Shown one piece after another: positions 25,621 through 33,214 of a DNA stretch of 38,498 nt. Numbering within the stretch: the first letter of the stretch is position 1; every line of letters starts with the position of its first letter. The DNA lies in contig JAKSOY010000014.1 of assembly GCA_024405255.1 (NCBI GenBank), positions 1 to 38,498 on the forward strand. The letters are read 5' to 3'. The translations under genes and the position numbers were made by a program. The notes beneath the pieces were generated by a model. That model searched no databases, was not told the origin of the DNA, and worked only from the letters and a program-made list of their open reading frames with translations. Source of the DNA: Kiritimatiellia bacterium (lineage in GTDB: Bacteria; Verrucomicrobiota; Kiritimatiellia; RFP12; UBA1067).

Positions 25621-28600
25621 TTACTTGTCGTACACTTTTTCACCGGAGCGAATGGCCTTGTAGACCTTGCACTCCTCTTCGAAACGACGCGCATAGCGGT
25701 CGTTGCGCGCCTGGTCGGTCTTGCACATCTTGAAGCCCGGCATGTCCGCACGCGGATTGGTCTTCAGACGTTCCTTACCCGCCTTGATGATGTTCAGCGC
25801 CTCGGCGTAGGCGGGCTTGCCCTTGAGGGGCTCGAGGATGCGGGAAAACTCCGGACGGTCGAAGTTCAGCATCTCGCGCTGCTTCCGGCGGTCTTTCGCG
25901 CTGTTGGCCACGCGAATGCCCGAGAGCTTCTGCAGCTGTCCGAATTCCGCACGCGTGAGCGGCATGCGGCCGCCGCTGCTTTCCGGCCAGGCGACTTCAT
26001 AGCGCGGCCAATACGGCGCATTGATGTCCATCCACGTAATCACGCGCATGCACTCTTCAGGCGTGATGCCGCACTTGCCGTGCGCGGGATTGAGGAAGTT
26101 CGTGAGCTTCGAAACGCGCGCGCCCCAGGAGAGAGCCGGCAGGATTTCGGCCGGACCGCCGCCCGCCTCGCGAATGTAGCCCTGGCCCCAGAGATCCACG
26201 TAGGAGGCGTTGAAGTACGCACCCTTGTCGCCGCTGAGGCAGAGCTTCTTCGCGGGATCCTTGCCGTAGTCGTGGCACGCGACGCACCGGCGGTTGAAGA
26301 TGGGCTGCACTTCCGTCATATAGGAGTAGAAGTGCGGCGGCGTGCCCTTCTCCAAACCGAAGAGGTTGTACGCGCCATCGAGCTTCGAGGGCGCACGCTG
26401 CATCGCGAGCGCCTGCTTGTCCGTCTTCGGCACATCGCCCACACGGTCTTCGTGGCAGCCCACGCAACCGTAGAGTTCGCCCGGCTGGAGATAGGCGCCG
26501 GAGCGCATGGACTGCACCATCTTGCCGTCCTTATCGAGCGCCTGGAAATACACGTAGGTGTTGCCGGGCACTTCGAAGTAGGCGGAACCGTCCTCTTCCA
26601 CCGGCACGGTGCCGAGGATGCGCTTGTTCTCGAAGGAATGCCAGTTCATGCACGCGGCCTGTTCACCGTGGCCACCCCAGCCCCACGGCCAGGTCCAGCT
26701 GCGCTTCTCGGGGCTTTCGATCACGCGCAGCGCCTTGATGGACCCCTTCTCGACGCCCTTCATGTGCGTACCGATGTAGACGTTCTGCACATAGAAGCGG
26801 CCGGGCGCGTTGGGAGCCTCCCAGTTGCGCTTGGTCTCGATGACCGGCGGCTTGCGCGACGCACGAAGCACGATCGGCGCATGGCAACCGGGCGCTTCGG
26901 TGTGGAAAAGCACTTCGTTGCCGTGGAGGTCGAGATAGACGAGGCCCATTTCCTCGCCGCGGCCGGTCATGCGGCAGCAGATGAAGTGCTCGTCGTCGAG
27001 CGGGAACGGATCGGCGTATTTCAGGCGGATGCCGCGCGTGGAATCGAAGTCCTGGCGCACGGACCCTTCGTTGCCGTTGATGTAGTCGCGCAGGTCGAAG
27101 TTCGTGAGATTGCTCTCGTGGCAGCGATTGCGGAAGTCGGCCGGCCAGGTGCGGACGATCGGCTTCTGTCCGTCGACGCCGAGGGAACGGTCGATGATAC
27201 CGAGCGCGCCCCACGGCCGGTCATGGCAACTGCCGAGCGTGGCGATCACCTTCGAGGGGTTGGAAAGTCCGCGGGCCTCGATGACGCCGCCCGGGCTCGT
27301 CGTGTTGTTGCCCCAGTAGATCGCGTGGCGGGTGCCGTCGGGGTTGCACACCCAAAGGCCCTGCGCATCGCCGAAGTTGCGGTCCACGTATTCCCAGCGG
27401 TCGTAGAGGATGCGTCCGTCGGCGAGCACGGAGGCGTGGCCCTCGAAGAGCGTGGACTTGCCGATCTGGTGGATGTTCGCGCCATCCGGCTTCATGCGGA
27501 ACAGGTTCGCCATGATGTGGCGGTTGCACATGCAGTACTTGGGCTCGCGCGTGGAGCCGAAGAGGATGTCGCCGTCAGGAAGGAAGATTGGATCGATATC
27601 CGAAACACCCTGCGCCGACGTCAGCTGACGGAGGTCCGTACCGTCGGTGTTGATCGTGTAGATGTGATAGTTGTCCTCACGGCCCTTTCGCATCGAGAAG
27701 ACGATCTTCTTGCCATCGTAGCTCACCTCGGGATCGCGCGGGGTGCGTCCGGCGACTTCCGGAAGCACGTCGCGCACGGATCCGGACTTCGGATCGAGCG
27801 CCCGAAGAGCGCCCTTCGTGTTGTAGCTGTTCTGGTTGATTTCACCGCACTGGAAGAGCGTGGCGGTGTTGTGGTGGTCGCCACGGTACTGGGGACGCTT
27901 CACATAGAGGATCTCGTTCGCGTTGACGAGCGGGTTCTCCTTCACGAGCGCACGCACGAGGAAGGCCTCGAACGCGTTCCGACGGGTTGCCCCGCCACGC
28001 GCCTTCACGATCTTCGCGAGTTCCGCGCGCAACGCAGCGGCCGGATAGCCGGGGAACTTGCCCGCGAGCTCGTCAATCGCCTTTTCGGCGCACTTCACGC
28101 GCGCGTCAAAGGCAGCGTCCGGCACCGCCGGACGGTCGTCGAAGTCCGCCGCGCCGATCGTGCCTTCAAAAGTCACGTCGTCAACCGTGAGGTGGCACCA
28201 ACCGCCGGTTCCTTCGTCCACGACGCGGAAGAAGACGTCCTTGCCAACCGCAGCCGGCACGTCCCAGCTCTTGGTCACGAGCGGCTGGGCGTTGTTGCCG
28301 ACTTCCCGCGCGAGTTCCTTGCCGGTCGCGCGATCGATGAGCGCCAGATAGCACTGGTTGCGTCCGCCGCCGATCTTGAAGGTGATCTTCGGTCCCGTCA
28401 GGCGCACCGTCGGGCTCTCGATCACGCCCGTCTGTCCATCGTCGGGATAGCCGCGCTTGGTTTCCAGCGTGGACATGAACCACTTGCCGCCCTTCACGTA
28501 AGTCTTGTTGTCATGGTGCTGCTTCGCACGATCGCTCACCACCACTTCGAACGCACCGTCCACGACTTTCCAGCCCTGGAGGTTGCCGCTTTCGAAATCG

Positions 28601-28692
28601 AACACCGCAGCGTTCAGCGTCAACGCCGAGACCGCAAGGCCCAACATCGACCAGGTTTTCGAATTCGACAGGAATCCGCATCTGTTTTTCAT
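25621..28692 (-). CDS. Exported HzsA-like (hydrazine synthase alpha-related) protein with two CxxCH sites
   Basis: 1023 aa with a signal peptide (SNSKTWSMLGLAVSALTLNA). Residues about 30-180 form a beta-sandwich with carbohydrate-binding look (VFDFESGNLQGWKVVDGAF). A beta-propeller-like part with PD40-type repeats follows (DPEVSYDGKKIVFSMRKG, DIDPIFLPDGDILFGSTRE). The C-terminal half contains two heme c sites, C743-V-G-C746-H747 and C803-V-A-C806-H807. This layout is the one annotated in Planctomycetes and Verrucomicrobia as hydrazine synthase alpha, middle-domain protein. It is not evidence of anammox; the role is unknown. The ATG at 28692 is chosen over the GTG at 28698 because AGGTGA stands at the right distance. 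No cytochrome c maturation genes are in the window. Confidence 0.82.
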   Translation of the reverse strand: MKNRCGFLSNSKTWSMLGLAVSALTLNAAVFDFESGNLQGWKVVDGAFEVVVSDRAKQHHDNKTYVKGGKWFMSTLETKRGYPDDGQTGVIESPTVRLTGPKITFKIGGGRNQCYLALIDRATGKELAREVGNNAQPLVTKSWDVPAAVGKDVFFRVVDEGTGGWCHLTVDDVTFEGTIGAADFDDRPAVPDAAFDARVKCAEKAIDELAGKFPGYPAAALRAELAKIVKARGGATRRNAFEAFLVRALVKENPLVNANEILYVKRPQYRGDHHNTATLFQCGEINQNSYNTKGALRALDPKSGSVRDVLPEVAGRTPRDPEVSYDGKKIVFSMRKGREDNYHIYTINTDGTDLRQLTSAQGVSDIDPIFLPDGDILFGSTREPKYCMCNRHIMANLFRMKPDGANIHQIGKSTLFEGHASVLADGRILYDRWEYVDRNFGDAQGLWVCNPDGTRHAIYWGNNTTSPGGVIEARGLSNPSKVIATLGSCHDRPWGALGIIDRSLGVDGQKPIVRTWPADFRNRCHESNLTNFDLRDYINGNEGSVRQDFDSTRGIRLKYADPFPLDDEHFICCRMTGRGEEMGLVYLDLHGNEVLFHTEAPGCHAPIVLRASRKPPVIETKRNWEAPNAPGRFYVQNVYIGTHMKGVEKGSIKALRVIESPEKRSWTWPWGWGGHGEQAACMNWHSFENKRILGTVPVEEDGSAYFEVPGNTYVYFQALDKDGKMVQSMRSGAYLQPGELYGCVGCHEDRVGDVPKTDKQALAMQRAPSKLDGAYNLFGLEKGTPPHFYSYMTEVQPIFNRRCVACHDYGKDPAKKLCLSGDKGAYFNASYVDLWGQGYIREAGGGPAEILPALSWGARVSKLTNFLNPAHGKCGITPEECMRVITWMDINAPYWPRYEVAWPESSGGRMPLTRAEFGQLQKLSGIRVANSAKDRRKQREMLNFDRPEFSRILEPLKGKPAYAEALNIIKAGKERLKTNPRADMPGFKMCKTDQARNDRYARRFEEECKVYKAIRSGEKVYDK

Positions 28693-28769
28693 TTTCACCT
28701 ACCTGTTTGACCACAATTAAATTCACGAGGCGGGAACACCGACACGATCGTCCCACGGGAAACACGAGC

Positions 28770-28778
28770 ATTATACCA
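28770..28778 (-). promoter_or_regulatory. Extended -10 (TGGTATAAT) upstream of the HzsA-like gene
   Basis: Minus strand ATTATGGTATAAT; a leader of roughly 70 nt leads to the ATG at 28692. No clear -35 at 17 nt. Likely promoter for the cytochrome-like/Gfo-Idh pair and perhaps corA-der-clc. Confidence 0.65.
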
Positions 28779-28831
28779 TAATTTCCCGATATCTACGCAA
28801 GCTCATTTCATTTTTGGCGACCAATTTCGCC

Positions 28832-28864
28832 CTGCGGCGCGCTCAAAGAGCGCGCCCGACCGCA
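28832..28864 (-). repeat. 33-nt intergenic hairpin element, copy A
   Basis: Perfect 9-bp stem GGCGCGCTC/GAGCGCGCC with a 3-nt loop, flanked by TGCGG and CGCAG. Begins 10 nt after the RND transporter stop and in the same orientation. A related copy lies at 38433-38465. There is no U-tract, so it is not a standard rho-independent terminator, although it could protect the mRNA 3' end. Confidence 0.75.
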
Positions 28865-28874
28865 CGCGGCGGAG

Positions 28875-31800
28875 TTACTTCGTAAAGCCGAGCTTGCCCT
28901 TCACCCATTCGCGAATGCGCTGGAAGAGCGCGTACAGGGCCGGGGTAAAGACGATGCCGACGAAGGTCGCCACGAGCATGCCCGAGAACGTCGAGATGCC
29001 AATTGCCTTCTGCGAGCCCGCGCCTGCGCCTGTCGCCAGCACAAGCGGCAGCACGCCGCAGAGGAAGCTCCACGCCGTCATCTCCACGGCGCGGAAGCGC
29101 AGATCGGCACCGCGCATCGCGGCCTCGGTAATCGGCAGGCCGTTCTTCTCGCGTTCCTCCTTGGAGAACTCGACCATCAGAATCGCGTTCTTCGCGGAAA
29201 GTCCGATCAGCATCACCATACCCAGCTGCGCATAGATGCTCATCGGCGTACCCGTGACCCAGAGTCCCAGATAGGCGCCGCCCAGCGCGAACAGCACCGA
29301 GCACATCACCGGCAACGGGATGGTCCAGCTTTCGTACTGCGCCACGAGGAAGAGATACGCGAAGAGCGCCGCCATGCCCATCAGCAGGCCCAGCCGCCCT
29401 TCGTTCTCCTTTTCCTGACGGCTCATTTCACTCCACTCGATGTGGTACCCCGGAGGAAGCTTCACCTTTTCAATGGCGCGGATGAGGGTGAGTCCCGCCA
29501 CACCAGGTGCCGTCTGCGCATTGATCGAAGCGCTCGGCATCTTGTTGAAACGCGTCACCTGCTGCGGTCCGACCTCATACACGACCGACCCCACCGCCGT
29601 GAGCGGGATCATCGCCCCCGTCGAACTCGGCACATGCAGATTCGCCACGTCTTCCGCCGTCGCGCGGAAATCCGCCTGCGACTGGACGATGACTTCATAC
29701 GCGCCGCCGTCGAGGTTGAAGTCGTTCACATAGACGCTTGCAAGTTTGTTCTGCAACACGCTGAACACGCTCTTCGGCGTCACACCCAACGCCTCGGCCT
29801 TGCGGCGGTCGAGGCGCAACCGCAGCTGCGGCGTATCGGCGTTGAACGAGCAGGACGCAAACGCCGATTCCGGTAGCGCCATCACGGCGCGCGTCACGGT
29901 CTTCGCCGCCACCGCGAGTTCCGCGCTGGTAGCCCCCGTGTCGGAGCAGAGGTTGAAGCCCACACCGCCCACACGGCCCAAGCCCTGAATCGCCGGCGAG
30001 GTAAAGCAGGTGATCTTCGCCTCGTAGATGTCGGCCGTGCGCTTCTTGATTTCGGCCATCACCGCCGCCAGACTCTTCTCCGGCGTTGTGCGCTTGTCCC
30101 AGTGGTCGAGCAGGACCATGCCCTGCGCACAGTGTTCACCCGTACCGCACATCACGCCCGAGCCCGAGATGAGCATCACGCTCTGCACGCCCGGGATGTC
30201 GCCGATACGCTTCTGGATCTTGTCGAGTGCGTGGTTCGTACGCTCCAGCGTCGCTCCCTTCGCAAGTTCGATGTCGAGCGTGACCATGCCCTTGTCCTCA
30301 TCCGGCAACAGGGTTTCCTTCACGCAGTCCTTAACGAACCACACCCCCACGCAGGCGGCACCGAAGAGCAGCGCCGTGATAAGGCTGCGCCGCACAAGAA
30401 GACCGACCACGCCGAGATAGAACTTGCGCGAACCGTCGATGAGGCCGTTCACCGGCGACCACAGCACTCGCGCGAGCTTGCCCTTGTTGGGATCGGGCGC
30501 GCGCAAAAGCAGCGAACACAACACCGGCGAGAGCGTCAGCGCGACACCCGTGGAAATGCTGAGCGCCACACACATCGTGAACGCGAACTGGATGTACATC
30601 TTGCCCACCATGCCGCCGTAGAAGACAAGCGGAATGTAGCAGGCGATCGTCACCAGCGTCGTCGCGATGACGGCGCCTGTGATCTGGCCCATCGATTTCG
30701 AGGCGGCCTCTTTCGCCGAGAGGCCCTCCTTTGCCATCAGCGTCTGCGTGTTTTCCACCACCACGATGGCATCGTCCACGAGCGAGCCGATCACGAGAAT
30801 GAGACCGAACATCGTGAGGATGTTGATCGTGTAGCCAAACGCCCACGTAAAGATGAAGCTCGTCAGGAGCGAAATCGGAATCGCCAGCGCCGGAACGAGC
30901 GTCGCCCGCCAATCCTGCAGGAAGACCCAGGTGATCAGCACGACGAGCGCAAGCGCCATGAAGAGCGTCGAATAGATCGCCTGCATGAACACGTTCGTAA
31001 ATTCCGTCGCATCCTTGCCGATCTTCATCGAGACACCCTCGGGCAGACGCGTCATCCAGTCGTCAAGGTTCGCCTTGACGCGCTGGACCACGGCAAGCGA
31101 ATTCGCCTCGGGCGTTTTGTAGACGGCCATGGCGATCGAGTTCTTGCCGTTGAAAATGGCGCGTCCCGAATAGCTCTTCGAGCCCAGTTCCACGCGCGCG
31201 ACGTCGCCGAGCAGGACCTGTCCCCCGTTCACCGGATCGTTACGGACGACAATCGCGGCGAATTCCTCGGCCGTCTTGAGGCGTCCGTCGACGTTCAGCT
31301 TGTAGCTGAGATAGCGGTTGGCGTATTCGCTGCCGACGGTTCCCGCCGCCGCCTGCACGTTCTGTCCTTCGATGGCGTTTGAAATGTCGGCGATCGTGAT
31401 GCCAAGGCCGCTCATGCGCACAGGATTGAGCCACACGCGCATCGCGTACTCCTGGGCGGCCATCACTTCCGCCACCGAGACGCCTTCCACGCGCATCACG
31501 CTCTCCTTGACGTTCTTCTGCACATAGTCGCCCAGCTGCTGCAGCGAGAGATTGCGTCCGTCCGTCATGAACGAATACATCGCAATCATGTCGGCATTGC
31601 GCTTCTGCACCGTCACACCCTGCTGCTTCACGGCGCTCGGCAGTTTCGTCTCGGCGCGTTTCACGGCGTTCTGCAAGTTGACGAGCGCCATATCCGTATC
31701 GGCTCCAGACCGGAAGGTCACCGAACACGAATAACTGCCCGAGTTATCGCAGGTGGACGAATAGTAGACGACATTTTCCACGCCGTTGATCTGGTCTTCG

Positions 31801-32000
31801 ATCGGAATGGCGATCGCATCGGCCACCACCTGCGCGCTCGCCCCCGGATAGACTGCGGAGACACGCACCGTTGCGGGCGCGATTTCCGGATATTCTTCGA
31901 CCGGCAGCTGCTTCATCGCGATCGCGCCGCACAAACTGGCGGCAATCGCAATGACAAACGCAAAGCGCGGTCGCTCGATGAAAAACTGACTGAAGCTCAC
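28875..32000 (-). CDS. RND efflux transporter, HAE1/AcrB type
   Basis: 1041 aa inner-membrane proton-driven pump. N-terminal FFIERPRFAFVIAI with the LPVEEYPEIAPATVRVSAVYPGA porter start, twelve hydrophobic segments, and the TM4 proton relay D409-D410 in GSLVDDAIVVVEN. The C-terminal half has GLSAKNAILMVEFSKEE (TM10 lysine) and the PxLYALFQR end. It exports hydrophobic compounds together with the fusion protein encoded just upstream; no TolC-type outer membrane channel gene is in the window. The GTG start at 32000 overlaps the stop of the fusion protein gene as GTGA. A hairpin element follows the stop codon. Confidence 0.95.
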   Translation of the reverse strand: MSFSQFFIERPRFAFVIAIAASLCGAIAMKQLPVEEYPEIAPATVRVSAVYPGASAQVVADAIAIPIEDQINGVENVVYYSSTCDNSGSYSCSVTFRSGADTDMALVNLQNAVKRAETKLPSAVKQQGVTVQKRNADMIAMYSFMTDGRNLSLQQLGDYVQKNVKESVMRVEGVSVAEVMAAQEYAMRVWLNPVRMSGLGITIADISNAIEGQNVQAAAGTVGSEYANRYLSYKLNVDGRLKTAEEFAAIVVRNDPVNGGQVLLGDVARVELGSKSYSGRAIFNGKNSIAMAVYKTPEANSLAVVQRVKANLDDWMTRLPEGVSMKIGKDATEFTNVFMQAIYSTLFMALALVVLITWVFLQDWRATLVPALAIPISLLTSFIFTWAFGYTINILTMFGLILVIGSLVDDAIVVVENTQTLMAKEGLSAKEAASKSMGQITGAVIATTLVTIACYIPLVFYGGMVGKMYIQFAFTMCVALSISTGVALTLSPVLCSLLLRAPDPNKGKLARVLWSPVNGLIDGSRKFYLGVVGLLVRRSLITALLFGAACVGVWFVKDCVKETLLPDEDKGMVTLDIELAKGATLERTNHALDKIQKRIGDIPGVQSVMLISGSGVMCGTGEHCAQGMVLLDHWDKRTTPEKSLAAVMAEIKKRTADIYEAKITCFTSPAIQGLGRVGGVGFNLCSDTGATSAELAVAAKTVTRAVMALPESAFASCSFNADTPQLRLRLDRRKAEALGVTPKSVFSVLQNKLASVYVNDFNLDGGAYEVIVQSQADFRATAEDVANLHVPSSTGAMIPLTAVGSVVYEVGPQQVTRFNKMPSASINAQTAPGVAGLTLIRAIEKVKLPPGYHIEWSEMSRQEKENEGRLGLLMGMAALFAYLFLVAQYESWTIPLPVMCSVLFALGGAYLGLWVTGTPMSIYAQLGMVMLIGLSAKNAILMVEFSKEEREKNGLPITEAAMRGADLRFRAVEMTAWSFLCGVLPLVLATGAGAGSQKAIGISTFSGMLVATFVGIVFTPALYALFQRIREWVKGKLGFTK

Positions 32001-33052
32001 TTCGCCGCCTCCACTTTGTCTCCGGCGGAGACCTTATGCGTACCATCGATGACGACGCGCTCACCCACCTTGAGTCCGTTCTCGATGAACAGCAAATCCG
32101 TCGTGAGGTGGCCCCGCGCGACGGCCCGACGCTCCGCCGTGCCATCCGCGCCGACGACCCACACGTAGGCGCCCTGCGCATCCTGCATCACCGCACTCGG
32201 CGGTACGGCGCACTTCTGCACGCCCTCTTTGTTGCGCAACGTCACCCCCACGGTGCCACCTGGCTTGAGGATGCGCTCGGCATTGGGGAAGGTCGCAGAA
32301 ACGCGCATCGTATCCGTCTGCTCGTCCGCCAGGTTCTCCACATATTCGATCGCACCCGCCTCCGAATAGGTCGTCCCGTTCGCCAGCGTAATCGCCACAA
32401 CGCCCTTCTCCTTGAGCGTGCGGGCCTTTCCGCCGAACATCGTCAGATAGTCGCTGTTCGACACCGAGAACCGTACGCGGATCGGCTGGATCTGCACCAC
32501 CGTCACAAGCGGCGTCGCCGGCGAGGCCGGATTGCCGCGCGTGAGGCGCGTCGATCCCGTCTTGCCGTCGATCGGCGTGATGATCTGGCAGCGCTTCAAA
32601 TTGTATTCGGCCACCGCGAGATCGGCCTCGGCCGCCGCCAGAGCCGCCGTCGCCACGGCCACTTCGCTCTTCGCATTGTCGATGGCATCTTTACTGACCG
32701 CATTCAGCTTCACCGATTCGTGGCGCTTCAAGGTCGATTCGGCGTACTGCTTGCGGGCCAGACATTCGGCGACTTTCGCCTGCGCGTTCTTGAACGAGCT
32801 CTTGTATTTGACATCAAGCAGCTTGTAGAGGACGGTTCCCTTCTTCACGATGTCGCCGTTCGAAAAACAGACCTCAAGAATGTCGCCGCTCACCTCGGGC
32901 GTCACTTCGACACGCTGCACGGCCTCCACCCGTCCCGGGAAGGACTTCGCCTGCTCGTCCGCCACCTGCTTCACCTCGCCGACCGGCAACGTCACCGTCG
33001 CGCCCCAGCAGGCACCCGCCGTCATCGCCGCCATCAACCAACATGCTTTCAT
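31997..33052 (-). CDS. RND efflux periplasmic adaptor (membrane fusion protein, AcrA type)
   Basis: 351 aa with a short signal peptide (MKACWLMAAMTAGACWG). Biotinyl/lipoyl-like half (FPGRVEAVQRVEVTPEVSGDILEV), a coiled-coil hairpin rich in alanine and lysine (about 88-150), the second lipoyl half (CQIITPIDGKTGS), then beta-barrel and membrane-proximal domains. There is no lipobox, so a secreted or N-terminally anchored form is likely. The ATG at 33052 is preferred to the ATG at 33058 because AAGGAG would touch the latter without spacing. Coupled to the pump gene by a GTGA overlap. Confidence 0.92.
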   Translation of the reverse strand: MKACWLMAAMTAGACWGATVTLPVGEVKQVADEQAKSFPGRVEAVQRVEVTPEVSGDILEVCFSNGDIVKKGTVLYKLLDVKYKSSFKNAQAKVAECLARKQYAESTLKRHESVKLNAVSKDAIDNAKSEVAVATAALAAAEADLAVAEYNLKRCQIITPIDGKTGSTRLTRGNPASPATPLVTVVQIQPIRVRFSVSNSDYLTMFGGKARTLKEKGVVAITLANGTTYSEAGAIEYVENLADEQTDTMRVSATFPNAERILKPGGTVGVTLRNKEGVQKCAVPPSAVMQDAQGAYVWVVGADGTAERRAVARGHLTTDLLFIENGLKVGERVVIDGTHKVSAGDKVEAAK

Positions 33053-33119
33053 TTCCATCTCCTTAAATGAATTTCCACTCTGAGCCTATACCTTTTTCCA
33101 CCGCTCAAATCGGTTAGGG

Positions 33120-33128
33120 ATTATAGCA
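33120..33128 (-). promoter_or_regulatory. Extended -10 (TGCTATAAT) of the efflux operon
   Basis: Minus strand TTTTGCTATAAT, about 68 nt before the start codon of the fusion protein. TGC before TATAAT makes an extended -10; no convincing -35. Lies in the divergent region shared with the GH5 gene. Confidence 0.65.
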
Positions 33129-33199
33129 AAATAACATCCAAGGGTCCACGCATTTTTCGTTCGGGTTACAGTCCTCTCGTCCCACGTCGGACAGGTTTA

Positions 33200-33208
33200 T
33201 GGTATAAT
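33200..33208 (+). promoter_or_regulatory. Extended -10 (TGGTATAAT) directly before the GH5 start codon
   Basis: TATGGTATAAT ends at 33208 and the ATG begins at 33215, a gap of 6 nt (AGGGAC). The expected transcription start coincides with the start codon, so a leaderless mRNA is predicted, just as for the GH2 gene. Confidence 0.7.
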
Positions 33209-33214
33209 AGGGAC

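Noticed and set aside
25621..28692. Evidence for anammox (hydrazine synthase)
   Set aside because: Only the alpha-like family is present, no beta/gamma subunits or hydrazine dehydrogenase; such proteins are widespread in non-anammox bacteria.
23497..28710. Very long open frame (1737 codons) on the plus strand
   Set aside because: Antisense to five well-supported genes or parts of them; composition is R/H/V/A-rich shadow typical of GC-rich DNA, with no recognisable domain or ribosome site.
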